A stretch of 64,000 bases of DNA from Chamaecrista fasciculata. Its lineage: Eukaryota; Streptophyta; Magnoliopsida; Fabales; Fabaceae. Made by a program: the position numbers and the translations under genes. Shown here piece after piece: positions 51,613 to 64,000 of the stretch. The first letter of the stretch is position 1. Every line of letters begins with the position of its first letter. A model generated the notes under the pieces. The model made no database searches. It was not told the DNA's origin and saw nothing but the letters and a program-made list of their open reading frames with translations. Where the stretch lies: assembly GCA_003254925.1 (NCBI GenBank), contig QANZ01038630.1, forward strand, positions 207,966 through 271,965, given 5' to 3'.

Positions 51613-53022
51613 CTGAAAATTGAAATTTCCATTAAACATAAAAATAAGTCTATTAGAATAAAACAGGAGGTATTCAAGCAATTCCGGTCAACCATCGTCT
51701 AGTATAGTAGGAAGAAAGAAATTATGCAGAATAATAATTAAATCAACTCCAAAACAGTTTGTTCCAAAAGTCCAGAAGTCACAAACTAGAGGGTCTATGA
51801 AAGGGAGAAAATTCCCAACCAAGGTTCTTCATGTTCAAGTCTCCAACATACAAAAGAAATGCATAAAGAAGTTAAAAAGCCAAGAACAAATACTCATCAT
51901 AGAATATTTTCTCTCAAGTGATATTTTCAAGGAGCTTCAGTTGAGTGATGTTTAGTGCAGATAGGAAGGAGACCAATCTGTCATCAAATCTAATTTTCAC
52001 GTTCAGTTGAATAGTTGATAGCTCCATAATTCCATTAATGTAAACACAGTACTTTTAATATTTTATAACTTTCTCTAACTGGGATATTCGGTTGGCAACT
52101 GAGGAAACCACTTAAACAAGGGTAACATTGCTTTATTCAATTCAAGGTTGAGTTTACACTATACAAAAATATATGAGGCTCCACTAATGATCTGAGGCTA
52201 TATATAACAATGTTTTTTTTGAAAAATAAAAATAAAAATTAAATGCCCATGTAGTATAGTATACTGTATAGTATTAGCAGAATCCTGTACAATAGAAAAA
52301 AAATTAATGTATCATGTATTAACTATTAATTATTTGACATAAGCACCATTTTTATTTTTATATTTTAATTGTTCATGTATCTATTTTTAGGTTTTTATTA
52401 GAATTAATATCCTCTCCTACCAGCCTTTGAACACAGCACCCTGAAGTAAAGCTCTCAAGGCTTACCGTGGAGAAGGATGGTCCCAATATTGATGAAAATT
52501 GATCTTTTAAATTAATCATTTACATACTTCTGAGAATTTTAAGATCAGAAGTTGATAGTGTAAAATTTGAGAATCGGGTCTGGTTTGATTTAATGCTCAA
52601 ACTGAAAGCAAACTAGTGAATTACCAATAACAAATGCCCAGATTAAAATGATAAACGAGAAATTCATGTTTATCAGCCATGACCCTTACGCAATAATCTT
52701 ATGCCCATGTTGAAGAAAATATATCAAGATATTCTACTCTGAATTAATAATTTTCCAGCAGAAGCACCCAACATATAACATTCGAGATTTTTGGTCCCCC
52801 AAAAAAAAAACAGAGCTTAGAAAGAATCAATGTAAAGCAAATTTCTAACAGCTCAAACCCAGGATTACCGAACAAGATAACATTTGTAAAATTTCTCAGT
52901 ATATCAAGAAAAGCCAAAGATAACAACTCAATATCGACTCTAGGAAGTGAAGAATGAAAAACTATAAGCACTCAATTCTCTTGATTCATTTAATCTTTCC
53001 AGGATTTATGAGATGAACTCAC
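51613..53022 (-). other. YL1 5' UTR intron
   Basis: Flanked by donor GAG|gtgagt (53023/53022) and acceptor ttttcag (51613). It holds no other gene that I can support. Confidence 0.55.
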
Positions 53023-53275
53023 CTCAAACGCGCAGAATCGTAGAAAAGCGAGGGCTTGCGTTGCGTGTGGAGCTGCCAAAAGAATCAAGAAATACCAGAA
53101 AGGATTGAAATTTCGAATTGGGTATTTCAGTATTTGGGTTTTGGTGGTGGTGGCTCCAACGCTGTGAAGGAAAGAACGAAGAAGCTTGAAGGAAAGATGA
53201 TTTGCAAATAGCAAGAGCTTTGATATCAGGGAAAACGTGCTCAACCTACCAAAACATGACAACAAGGTAATATTA
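53023..53275 (-). other. Probable YL1 5' UTR exon 1 and promoter edge
   Basis: Ends in a good donor, cgcgtttgag|gtgagttc. It contains an open frame of about 90 codons starting near 53265, but this does not join the next exon in a way that extends the transit peptide, so it is read as untranslated. The upper limit is approximate. Confidence 0.45.
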
Positions 53276-53990
53276 AGGCGGTTCTGTGGGTTGGGTTGGG
53301 TGGGGATTTTATTGGGGAATAGTTACATGGATTGGGGGGCATCGGTTCAAGCCAAAAAAAAAAAAACTCAAATAGATCCCAAATGTATGGGGTAGATTTC
53401 AAATTAGTTTGGTCAAAGGGTAGGTCCCTAGATACATATTATCTAGAGATTAAAATGAAAATTTTGAAAAAATTTTGGGGTCAATATGTAATTTTTGTAA
53501 AATTTGTTATGGTTAAAATTACAAAATAACTCCAAAGAGTACCAAAGTGTTAATGGAGAATATCACAGAGTACCAAAGTGTCAGGTTTCAAACCACAAGA
53601 TACCAAATTAAAATAGGGTCAAACCATAGGGTACCAAAGTATAATTTACCCAAAAAAAAAAACAATAGACTTAAAAGAGAGGTGAATCTCATCAAAAAAA
53701 CAATCAAAATTTCTCTCAAAATAACTTCCTCTTTAGTTGTTGTTATATGGGAATAAGGACTAACATCTCCGTTAGATGTTTTGTCCATTCCTAAAAAAAA
53801 AAAAAAAAAAANNNNNNNNNNNNNNNNNNNNAAAAAAAAAAAAAAAAAAAAACACTTCCTCTTTAGTTACAAAATGGTCTTATCTCACTTTTCCTCTGAT
53901 TTTTTTTATCCTCTCTTTGGATCTTGTTTTATAGCTCAAAATTAGAATCATTCAATTTAAATTCATAATCAAGTCTTCTTCTTCTTCCTC
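53276..53990. other. Intergenic with assembly gap
   Basis: A decayed foldback with 'ggtaccaaagt' arms (about 53340-53650) is followed by A-runs around twenty N (53812-53831). No gene seen. Confidence 0.5.
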
Positions 53991-54062
53991 TGGCGGAGGT
54001 CATTTCTCTAGCGAGTTTTTTGACGGAGGTCCTCTCTTTGACGAACTTTTTGGCAACAGTTG

Positions 54063-54366
54063 TCTTCTTTTGCGATTGTGTAATTTTACGGCAAGATACA
54101 CGATAGTTCCAACAACCGTAAAAACTCATACCCCTATAATTTTTTTTGCCTTCTGAGCTCAATGGCAACCTCGTCTTTACAAAAAAAAAATGATTGAAAA
54201 TATGATTTTTGGGGGTGGCAGCGACTTCGACGAACTTTCCAGCGATTGTATAATTTTTTGGCGAGGTATACGACGACATTGACGAAAGCAAAACTTCTAG
54301 CCCAATGTTTTTTGGCTTCCAAAGTTCAATGGCAACCTCGATTTTACAAAAAAAAAATGATTGGGA
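54063..54366 (+). repeat. Two tandem copies of about 180 bp
   Basis: Each copy has 'gcgattgt-taattttt-ggc', a '-tacacga' word, 'ttttttt-gcctt' or 'ggctt', 'caatggcaacctcg' and 'tttacaaaaaaaaaatgatt'. They belong to the same foldback family as 21950-22200. The whole complex reaches about 56130, where 'ggaccaaaataggactttgg' closes it. Confidence 0.65.
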
Positions 54367-54458
54367 AGATGATTTTCGAAGGTGGCAGGCTGGCAACAAC
54401 TCCTCAAGAAGAAGAAGAAGAAAGAGGAGGAGGAGGCTGAGTTCGTTTTTTATTTTTT

Positions 54459-55835
54459 GGATAAATTACAAAAAACGTACTTGTGGTTTGGCTCGATTTC
54501 ACATCACTGTTGTGTGGTTTAAAACGTCTCACTTTGGGTACCTGTGTGTTTTGAAGTTACCCATGTTAAGTACTTGAACTCTTTTTTTCCGTTAAAATTT
54601 AGACAAAATAAGCATGTGACTCAGTGAAAAATCAAATTTTGGTCCACGAACTATGGGATAAGTTTCATTTTGGTCCTAAATTGGGCATTTTCGTTTATTT
54701 CTCTCTCCCTCTCTCTCTCTCCAAAACTAAGAACCCTAATTTTTCAAACCCTAGCCATTTTTGAATCTGGACATGGGGAGCTAGTTTCCAACAATTTTGA
54801 GGGAAAATATTCTAGAGGTGTCGAAAATGAAACCCCATATGCTCTTTTGTCAAAACTAACTCAAACAAGGTCGAATCGTGGTCTGAAAATTTTCGAAAAA
54901 CGCTACTCTAGGGGTTTTCGAGTTTCACCATAAACAGGCATCAATCCAGAAATTTGTATGTGCTAAATGTTCATAATGTGACGATAAACAAAACCCACAA
55001 ACAAATTTTAGAAAACAAACATGAAATGGTGTCGAATCGAAGGATCAAAGTTGGCGATATGAACCCTAAAACTTTGGTTTGTATTTTGCGATTTTCAGCA
55101 GTATAAAAGCATGTTCTTAATGATACGATTTTCGGGAAATTACTTGCTTCACCGCCAATTTTGGAAGAGTGAATTTTAATTTGGATGAAGATGATGATAT
55201 TGATGAAGATGAAGAAGAGTGAGTTTTAATGATAATACTTTTTTTTTATTTCAAGTTAGTCCCTGCATATCAATTTAGTCCTTGAAAGATTCTTGGATTA
55301 AGGACTAAATTGGAATGTTTGGAAGAGTTCTAGGACACTTTACATTTTTATTTTAATGATTTGGGTCTAAAATGAATGAAAATGATGAAAAAGAGGGGGA
55401 AGTTGAGAATAATGACATAAGAATGGGAAGAGGATAAAATTATATTTTGGAGATCAAAACAGAAAAAAAATGTGAAAGTTTGAGCACAAAAATGAAATAA
55501 AAAATAGCTTTTTATGGCCAAAATGAAACTTATTCCATAGTTTGAAAACCAAAAATGAGATTTTAACCTTTGAGTGGAAATCAACGACTAAGATGCAAGA
55601 GAAACCAACGGTTAAGATGCAATAGAAATCGATGGCTAAGATACATTGGAAATCGATGACTAATATTGCGTCACGTTAGCATTTTCTATTAAAATTAACG
55701 GGAAAAAAAAAAAAACACATGTACCCTAGTTGCTAAACGGCACATATCTCAGGTACCCAAAGTGAGACATTTTAAACCACACATCAGTGATGTGAAATCA
55801 GGCCAAACCACAAGTACGTTTTTTGTAATTTACCC
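54459..55835. mobile_element. Large GGATAAATTAC foldback, 9 bp target duplication
   Basis: Ends GGATAAATTACAAAAAACGT and ACGTTTTTTGTAATTTACCC, flanked by ttatttttt on both sides (54450-54458 and 55836-55844). It is nested inside the older foldback family that spans about 53990-56130. The interior at about 55240-55560 repeats the non-telomeric part of the 28839-30226 arm ('aatgtttggaagagttct', 'gatgaaaaagaggggga'). Confidence 0.8.
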
Positions 55836-56130
55836 TTATTTTTTTTTTTATTTTGGTGTAAAATTGACTAAAACGTCCATTTGTTTTCGTTTTCTTACGT
55901 TTTGATCTTATTATAAAAGGAAAATGACCTTAATGCAAAAAAATAAAATTTTTAGAGGATGGATATCAATTTTTTTATTTTTACGAAAAAAGTGAATGAA
56001 AACTGGTCAGAGATTAATGTTGGAACTTTTTGAAAAATTGAGGAATCAAAACAGAATGAAAAAAATCTTGAGACTAAAACGAAACTTTGAACAAGCTTGA
56101 GGGACCAAAATAGGACTTTGGCAAAAAAAA

Positions 56131-56840
56131 AGGTTAAAGTGTCATTTTGGTCTTAAATGTATGTTCTAATGTTCATTTTGGTCCATTATGTTTCAAAATA
56201 TTCAAATTGGTCCTAAATGTTGACAAAATATTTCATTTTAGTCTCAAACTTTTGAATATGACTCATTTCAAGTTCAAACGTGATGAGTTTAGAGTTTCGT
56301 ATTGTTCTTAGAATAATACTTCTCTATCCAATGGGGGTCGTCAGCAAACGAGGTCGGATCAGTCTTAAAAGTAGACCGCTTGTTTCATGGTCAAACAAGC
56401 AAAGTTGATCATATCTCTCTAATTTCAAATTTGAATGCGATAAATTTAGAGTTACGAGTTTCTTTTAATAGGTCTTTTGAATTTGAAATGATAAACGAGA
56501 GAAATATGACGAAATTCAATATAATTTGGATAAAAATAAAATATTTTATTAATATTTAAGATCAAAATGAAATATTTTACCAACATTTAAAACTAATTTA
56601 AATATTTTAAAATATAATAAATCAAAATTAACATTAAAGCATACTTGTAACACCAAAAGACCCTCTCTATACCAAAAGGAAAAAAAAAAAAGGCTATCGA
56701 ACTTTCTAGTGCATCATAGTTTTTAGGAAGTAACAAAATAAAATATTAAAATGTGAGGTGTGAACAAAATAAAAAAACAAATTCAACTAACCAAATGGTT
56801 ACGTACAACTTACCACTTATAAATATAGAAAAGGAAGATT
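56131..56840. other. Intergenic, decayed repeat arms
   Basis: From 56131 'aaagtgtcattttggtctta' starts another MITE-like arm that mirrors weakly near 56580. No gene seen. Confidence 0.45.
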
Positions 56841-56980
56841 GTGGGACCCACCGCACAATAATAATATCATTTAGTGGCTCTTCTTATTTCAAATTTTGAT
56901 TTTTTTTTGGTAATATATTTCAAATTTTGATTTTGATTTCATTATAGTAGTCATAGAAGAAGGATCTAGAACCCTAAAAA
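56841..56980 (+). promoter_or_regulatory. HSP90-B proximal promoter motifs
   Basis: GTGGGACCCACC (56841-56852) contains GGACCCAC, a class I TCP-type site, and its mirror. At 56958-56972 aGAAg gATCt aGAAc repeats the imperfect heat-shock element of copy A, including the same middle mismatch. AACCCTAA-like sequence follows at once. The motif order equals that upstream of HSP90-A. Confidence 0.45.
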
Positions 56981-57116
56981 CTCACTCTTAAATCTCAAAC
57001 CTCACACACATCGCTTCATTCCTTTCATTCTCACTTTCTCACTCTTTCTCCTGCTTCATCGTTCTCCTCCAAAACCCTAATTCTTCTTCTCTTTCGTCTC
57101 TTCGATCTGCATCATC

Positions 57117-60100
57117 ATGTCGGAGACTGAGACCTTCGCTTTCCAGGCTGAGATCAACCAGCTTCTCAGTCTTATCATCAACACTTTCTACAGCAACAAG
57201 GAGATCTTCCTTCGTGAACTCATCAGCAATGCATCTGATGTACGATCTTTCTTTTCCTTTTCCTTTGTTTAATGTTCTGTTGCTTACCTAGTTTCTCCGG
57301 TTTCATTGTTGTTTGTGGAATATGTTGATTTGCTTTCTCTGGTTGTGATCCGGGTTTGTTATCGATGAATTTACAACGTGTTTTGATTTTGTGTTTACCT
57401 GTTCCGAAATTGAGTCCTGTGTGATTTATTTTTTCAGTAGATCGAATTGACGGCCTAGGTCATTGTGCTTGCCGTAGATTTATTTGTTTATTGCTTTCAC
57501 GCATTGAGGCTTTCCTTGTATCCGAAGTATTGAATTTTTCTCCTTTAAATTTATCCTTCAATATTATATTTTTTTTGTCGTCGTTTCGTTATTTTCTCGT
57601 TTTCTATATAAGATTGCATGAGGTCGATTGAATAGTTCCTTGTTAAATTAATTGATGTGATCTTTCAATCACGGCAAGGCGTCACATCAATTCATATTGG
57701 CGATTTGTTCTAATTTTTTTTAACGCGAAAATACGCTCGTCTCGGTTTTCTATAAGATTTGTAATTCGTAGGGGAATGTTAGTTTCTTGAATTAGCTGTC
57801 TTGTCTGATTTAAAGGCCTATCAGCTTTTGGAGGATTAGCTGGTGGATATACTCCATGTTGAAATTGAAAGATTGACGTCATGTGATCCTTTTGATGTCA
57901 ATTGTTTTGTGTTTGAAGAGTGGTTGTTTTGAGATATATTGCTAGCTATTTATGATCATTTAAACTATTTACTGGCGCAATTTATTCTATTTATTGGTTT
58001 CATCTTCCATGTGTCTGGTCTAAGTCTGTCTTGTATGACCGTGCGTGTCATTGTAGGCCTTGGACAAAATACGATTTGAAAGCTTGACGGACAAGAGCAA
58101 GCTTGATGCCCAGCCAGAGCTTTTTATCCACATTATTCCTGACAAGACAAACAATACACTGACTATTATTGACAGTGGTATTGGCATGACCAAAGCTGGT
58201 AAGACAGAACAGTTTGTCAGTTTGTTAGTCTATGTGTAATCAGCGTGCATTGAAATGTATAATGATTGACTCTAATCAACACTATTCATTATGTTGTCCA
58301 GATTTGGTAAACAATCTGGGTACCATTGCAAGGTCTGGAACCAAGGAATTTATGGAAGCCCTGGCTGCTGGTGCTGATGTGAGCATGATTGGACAGTTTG
58401 GTGTTGGTTTCTACTCAGCCTATCTTGTAGCTGAGAAGGTCATTGTTACCACAAAGCATAACGATGATGAGCAGTATGTTTGGGAGTCTCAAGCTGGTGG
58501 ATCATTCACTGTCACCAGGGACACATCTGGCGAGAATCTTGGAAGGGGAACCAAGATAACTTTATATCTAAAGGAAGATCAGCTTGAGTATCTTGAGGAG
58601 CGCCGATTGAAGGATTTGATTAAGAAGCATTCTGAGTTTATTAGCTACCCTATTTCTCTATGGATTGAGAAGACCACAGAGAAGGAGATTTCTGATGATG
58701 AGGATGAGGAAGAGAAGAAGGATGAAGAGGGTAAGGTTGAGGAAGTGGATGAGGAAAAAGAGAAGGAAGAGAAGAAAAAAAAGAAGATAAAGGAGATCTC
58801 TCATGAGTGGTCACAGGTGAACAAGCAGAAGCCTATCTGGATGAGGAAGCCTGAAGAGATCACCAAGGAAGAATATGCTGCATTCTATAAGAGTCTTACA
58901 AATGATTGGGAAGAGCATTTGGCTGTCAAGCACTTCTCTGTTGAGGGTCAACTTGAGTTCAAGGCTGTTCTTTTTGTTCCCAAGAGGGCACCTTTTGATT
59001 TGTTTGACACAAAGAAGAAACCTAACAACATCAAGCTCTATGTTCGTCGTGTCTTCATAATGGACAATTGTGAAGAATTGATGCCGGAATATCTTAGCTT
59101 TGTCAAGGGAATTGTTGATTCTGAGGATCTTCCTCTCAACATATCCAGAGAAATGCTGCAGCAGAACAAGATCCTCAAGGTTATCCGTAAGAATTTGGTC
59201 AAGAAGTGCATTGAGCTCTTCTTTGAAATTGCTGAGAACAAGGAGGACTACAACAAGTTCTATGAGGCCTTCTCCAAGAACCTTAAACTTGGTATTCACG
59301 AGGATTCTCAGAACAAGACTAAGCTTGCTGACTTGCTTAGGTATCACTCTACTAAGAGTGGTGATGAGATGACTAGCCTCAAGGACTATGTCACCAGGAT
59401 GAAGGAAGGACAGAATGACATCTACTACATTACAGGTGAAAGCAAGAAAGCTGTTGAGAACTCCCCATTCCTGGAGAAGCTGAAGAAGAAGGGGTATGAA
59501 GTACTTTATATGGTTGATGCCATTGATGAATATGCTGTTGGTCAGCTTAAGGAATTCGAGGGCAAGAAATTGGTCTCTGCTACCAAGGAAGGTCTGAAAC
59601 TGGACGAAAGTGAAGATGAGAAGAAAAAGCAAGAAGAACTGAAGGAGAAATTCGAGGGTCTCTGCAAGGTGATCAAGGATGTCTTGGGAGACAAGGTTGA
59701 GAAAGTCGTTGTATCCGACCGTGTTGTTGATTCACCTTGCTGTCTCGTGACTGGTGAATATGGATGGACTGCCAACATGGAGAGGATCATGAAAGCACAG
59801 GCACTCAGAGACAACAGCATGGCTGGCTACATGTCGAGCAAGAAGACGATGGAGATTAACCCTGAGAATCCCATCATGGAAGAGCTGCGAAAACGTGCTG
59901 ATGCTGACAAGAACGACAAATCTGTTAAAGATCTTGTTCTCTTGCTCTTTGAGACTGCTCTCCTAACCTCTGGATTCAGCCTTGATGATCCCAACACTTT
60001 TGGTAACAGAATCCACAGAATGCTGAAGCTGGGACTCAACATTGATGAGGAAGCTGGTGAGGGTGATGCTGACATGCCTCCACTTGAGGATGCAGATGCT

Positions 60101-60136
60101 GATGCTGAGGGTAGCAAGATGGAAGAAGTTGACTAA
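57117..60136 (+). CDS. HSP90: Cytosolic heat shock protein 90, copy B
   Basis: Second cytosolic HSP90 in the same orientation, about 25 kb from copy A. Exons 57117-57239, 58057-58198 and 58302-60136 join in frame to 699 aa. The start MSETETFAF differs from copy A by Ser for Ala at residue 2. All ATPase motifs are intact ([27 protein letters not shown]), as is the C-terminal MEEVD. The charged linker is one residue shorter (KKDEEGK for KKEDEEGK). Other visible changes are conservative: S/T before GENLG, N/A before VKHFS, E/D in the AELLR position, E/D before PNTFG, S/A before DMPPL. Introns (817 and 103 bp) sit at the same codon positions, so the pair arose by gene duplication and both copies look functional. 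Confidence 0.98.
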
Positions 60137-61690
60137 ATCTGACACAAAACCTACCATTTTTCTTCCAGAAATGTATACATTAATGAGGTGGTAGTAACTA
60201 GTAATATTCCAGACAGTCTTTTTTTGGTTGCATGCTTTTGTCATTTTTTGATTTCGGTTGACAGTAGTTTTTTTTATGCCTTTAGGCTAAATTTTTCTGG
60301 AAGTTATCGTTCTTTAATCATCTAATGTGGTTATATGTTCTGTGATTCTGTCTCGTTTCTTTTCACTTTTTTCTTCACGCGTTTCTCTGATTCTAGAAAT
60401 ATAATTGAATATAGCAGATGCTTGCCAAGTTCAGGAAGGAAAACCATAATGACTGAGGACTTGTTAATTTTAGGATCAGGTTCATGATTACTTATCATGG
60501 TATTGGCAAGAACGTTATAAGGAACGCTAAATTTGTAATACTTGTCATGGGTATTGTATCGAAATATTAAATTCAAAATTCCTAAGGCCTTGGTAATTTT
60601 TTGGATCAGCTTCATGATAAATTTCGGGATCAATTTCATGGTAAATGAACCTTAAATTTGTGTTAAACATCTAGGTTGAATTTTGGTGAGTTAAAATTAT
60701 AACCACTAACGTTAAAGGAATTATGGGTAACACCTAAGTGCCATCAATCCACCTATCTCTTTCCCACTGATAAAAGAGTACTCAATTACTCATAGTCAGT
60801 GTCAATGCAAGTTTAGGGATATTTATTATGTACATTGTTTTAGTGTCTGTCATTGAATACTTGTTGTAATCTACTAGTACTACTTTGCGTTATGCTTTTT
60901 GGCTAGATTACACAACATTCTATTGAACTTAAGTTATTGTGTAAAAACGTTCTTCTAAATTTTGAATAATAACAATAACGATTGTGTAAAAACGTTATTG
61001 TCCTAGCTAGATTGCACAATTAAATTTTGAATAAAAACGTTTTTCTGAAAAGTAACTTTTATTTTATTTATTACTATTAATTACAATAACGATTAATTTT
61101 AATTTTAGATCAATAATTAATATATATATATATATATATATGAAGTTAGACTATGATGCAAAATTTATTTTAGGACATGAGATGTAATGAGTGATGAGTC
61201 AATAAGATTATAATAACACATGGAAGGGTTAGTTATATGTAACTAATGATGTGAATCCATACACAGTTTTGATTAGTTAAAAAAATTATTATTTTTCAGC
61301 ATTAAATAATCTTTCAATGTGTTATAATCTTATTGGCTCAGGACTCATTGTTTCACATGCCCTTAAAATAAACTTTGCATCATAGACTAACCGTGTGTAT
61401 GTGTGTGTGTGCATTTTGTGCGGTAGTTGCTATGTAGTTTATAATTTTTTTTTATTTTTTTTGGTGATGGTTTATGAAGTTTTGAAATTAATTGTGCATT
61501 TGGTAGTTGAAACTTGTAATAAATAGTTTATGATTTCGTTTATGATAGACTGATGTAATTTTTGTGAGTTCACTAGGTTTAGAATTTTTTTTAAAATAAA
61601 TTTCTTACACATTGAATCATTAAACCCATCCCAATTCAAATCAACTTTGCAAGTTGAATTGGTTTGAGTCTTTTTGTTGCCAGAAAAGAT
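60137..61690. other. HSP90-B 3' flank, intergenic
   Basis: The 3' UTR of copy B is followed by AT-rich sequence. An (AT)n run lies at 61121-61141. Words such as 'ttataatcttattggctcag' near 61322 recur at 26807. No gene seen. Confidence 0.5.
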
Positions 61691-61975
61691 AGGATATTAT
61701 TAAGAAAAAAAATATACAAACACCAATAGGTCAAGCCCAACAAAACAAAAATTTCAACCTATGCTGGTAACATCCAAACCAGCATCAAGAAACAAAATAC
61801 AAGCTAAAGAGGATGGAGGTTGAACAACCCTTTAACACATTTCACCAACATCTCACATTCAGACTCCACAATTACAAGAGAAATCTTCAAATCCAACACC
61901 ATACCTATAGCAATTCTGAGGGCTCAAGCTTCAACTATAAAAACAGAAGAAGCATTTATATGTCCACAGAATTGG
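61691..61975 (-). pseudogene. LINE RNase H tail, antisense
   Basis: On the minus strand a frame reads VEA, a stop in place of the usual Gln or Trp, then ALRIAIGMVLDLKISLVIVE and SECEMLVKCVKG. This is the EA-AL...VVESD pattern of LINE RNase H domains. A-rich sequence lies at its 3' end near 61700. 5' truncated and broken. Confidence 0.6.
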
Positions 61976-63702
61976 TTTGAGTTAAGTGACTAAAATTGCT
62001 AAAGTTGACTTAATCCAACCCACATAAATATGCAAATTAAGTTGAACTTTTCCTTAAACCAATCCTACATATGAACAACACTAACTCCATCAATGTTTTC
62101 GTATGTCTCTCATTATTTCTTTCTATTGTGAGTCATGTTATGAAACTTCTCACATTTCAAATATTAATAAGTGTTGAGTGGGTTGGGATAATCAGCCAAT
62201 ATGTTAAAATCAATTCAATTCATTAGTTTGGGTTAGGTTAACATGTTAGTTTAGGTTAAAAAATTTGAGTTTGTCATCTTTTGAGTTAGATTGTAGGTTT
62301 CATGATTTTGAACTCGTTCAACTCAATTCAACTTGTCTATTCGTAAAAATAATAAAATTATTTTATTTTTTATTTAGTTAGACTTATTTTTTAATCTCTT
62401 AACTAATATTATTTTTTCAATTTGGTCCCTTCATAATTGTTTTTCTCAACTTAGTCCCTCAATCAAATTTTGAAGAACCAAATTGAGGGTAAAAACTTGG
62501 CAAAAGCACCTCCTGTGTCGGGATAAGTTTCAGTTGTATCCTCAAACTTTTTCTTGGTCAATTATATACTCCAATTTTTCACATTTGACTCAATCGTACT
62601 CTAATGCCTAACGCCGTCAAAATCATTAGAGGAGAATGCTTACATGTTGTCATCAATATTTTTAACACTACAATTGATATTAAAATTTTGAGGTACAATT
62701 AATATAAATGTGAAATTTTGTCATTATAATTGACACCAAAACTAAAAAAAAAAAAGTCACTTTCCAAGTCATATTTTTCATTAAAAATTTAAACAAAGTT
62801 AGTCATTGGAGTACAATTAAGTGAAATGTAGAAGTTTGTGAGTATAATTGAATTACCCTATAATTTGGTTGGGAAAATATAATGTTGCACAGTGACTTTT
62901 GCCCCGATCTTGAATTACAAAAATTGAAATAAAAGTTGAAAGAAATTGTATAAAAAAAGTTTTTGAACCAAACATCATATGGAGAATTCGAACATCTTAA
63001 TAGGTTCATATAATTCGAATATCAAATTAATTGTGAAATCCTCAACTTCAATCATAACCTTTATTTTCGGCCAAAAAAAAAATCATAACCTTTATAATAA
63101 TTATCATATGATTCATTTAACAAAAAACTTTGTTAGAGATAAGTTTCTTTTTAGAATTGATTTACTCATGAAGAAATAAAATAAAAAAAAATTATTATGA
63201 ATTTGATAATGGGAGGTTGAGATGTTACTAATTTGTGACTTGTGACTAGAGATCACCAACCACTTAATAATATGAAACTGAATAAATGGTCAAACATAGA
63301 CCAAGATTTTTTTTTTAAGGATGTTGAATATTTTTTTTTCTTGATTAGATTGCTTGCCCAATCTAAAATCAAACACAAATGATAATAACATTTAAAGAAA
63401 ATGACAAAGATATTTTGAAGAATGTTGGATTCATGTGGCCCTCATATAGAAGAGAGAAAATCATATGTTGATAATGAAGTATTAAATCATATTCATAAAT
63501 GATAGTATCATTGAAAAAATTTGTTGCTAAGGTTTTTGTCTCCTTAATATGAAGGCCAACCCAAAAATAACTACACCACACATCCATCTTCATAAGGATA
63601 TGCCAAGAACCATTTTTGTTTTTAAATTTATAAAAAATGACAAGAAACAAAAATAAATATAAATAATTCACCTAAAAAAAAGCAAGACCTATAGCTATAT
63701 AC
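61976..63702. other. Intergenic, no gene seen
   Basis: AT-rich sequence with 'aattgagt' type words and a decayed foldback arm (about 62400-62900: 'caatttggtcccttcat', 'tttggttgggaaaat'). No supported gene. Confidence 0.45.
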
Positions 63703-63849
63703 CTTCACTTCACCTGCCATAGAACATTCAAAATAATTCACATTTTGATCCACCAAAACCTGAGGCTGTTCTTTCAAACCCACTGAAATCTTTTGACTTG
63801 AAAAACTTTCAAACAATAAATTGAATGCATTTCTGGAAAGCTTAACCAT
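63703..63849 (-). CDS. Possible exon of an unknown gene near the window edge
   Basis: A frame starting MVKLSRNAFNLLFESFSSQK continues through VLVDQNVNYFECSMAGEVK to a good donor (GAAG|gtatat) at 63703. Codon composition looks more gene-like than the surrounding sequence. No downstream exon was recognised and the family is unknown to me. The gene could have an upstream part beyond the window, or this may be chance. Confidence 0.3.
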
Positions 63850-64000
63850 TGAATATGAGAATATAAAACCAAAATGTATTCATCTTCATCTCCTTCAGTG
63901 ATATCACCAATGCATGGAAATCAAGGTTCCCTGTGATTTTCTCCTTTTTTCAACACAAGAGATGGATGGCTCTAGAGACGCATGAAAACAAACCAAAGGC

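Noticed and set aside
53000..53265. Open frame of about 90 codons upstream of the YL1-like gene
   Set aside because: It ends in a splice donor and does not extend the transit peptide. Read as 5' UTR.
58811..59632. Antisense open frame of 273 codons in HSP90-B exon 3
   Set aside because: It lies opposite conserved coding sequence, and the matching frame is interrupted in HSP90-A. It is a by-product of codon usage.

Overview
This window looks like nuclear DNA from a flowering plant, most likely a eudicot. It is AT-rich and its genes have GT-AG introns. It holds plant-type genes: cytosolic HSP90, a CBL calcium sensor, a lumen-type FKBP and a YELLOW LEAF 1-like plastid protein. It also holds a nuclear copy of plastid ndhB and many short plant-type transposons. 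The species cannot be named from the sequence. Four short runs of N mark assembly gaps.

Layout. 1-6.7 kb is gene-free and carries two foldback MITEs and a plastid-derived ndhB fragment. 6.7-10.7 kb (minus) is an SFT2-like vesicle-transport gene in four exons. 11.9-15.3 kb (minus) is a seven-exon FKBP-type prolyl isomerase, probably of the thylakoid lumen. 16-31 kb is a transposon-rich stretch: MULE-like foldback MITEs with 9-10 bp target duplications, hAT-type elements with 8 bp duplications, solo LTRs, LINE tails, a 1.4 kb telomere-like foldback, and a displaced copy of an HSP90 5' flank with no gene behind it. 31.7-34.6 kb (plus) is cytosolic HSP90 copy A (700 aa). 36.6-40.4 kb (minus) is a CBL2/CBL3-type calcium sensor in eight coding exons. 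42-48 kb holds tandem repeats, decayed LINE pieces, an HMA-domain relic and a copied exon of the next gene. 48.3-51.6 kb (minus) is a YELLOW LEAF 1-like chloroplast protein with a 5' UTR exon near 53 kb. 57.1-60.1 kb (plus) is HSP90 copy B (699 aa). 60-64 kb is mostly empty, with an antisense LINE tail and a possible exon near the right edge.

The genes are independent single-gene units, not an operon or cluster. The one clear paralogous pair is the HSP90 genes, which share exon structure, intron positions and a proximal promoter module (GGNCCCAC, an imperfect heat-shock element and a telo-box-like motif). I saw no CRISPR array, no tRNA or rRNA gene, and no evidence of a new multi-gene system. 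The most unusual points are the orphan HSP90 promoter with a broken heat-shock element, the NUPT flanked by a 33 bp duplication, the telomere-like foldback, and a CBL last intron whose retention would cleanly remove the C-terminal FPSF motif.
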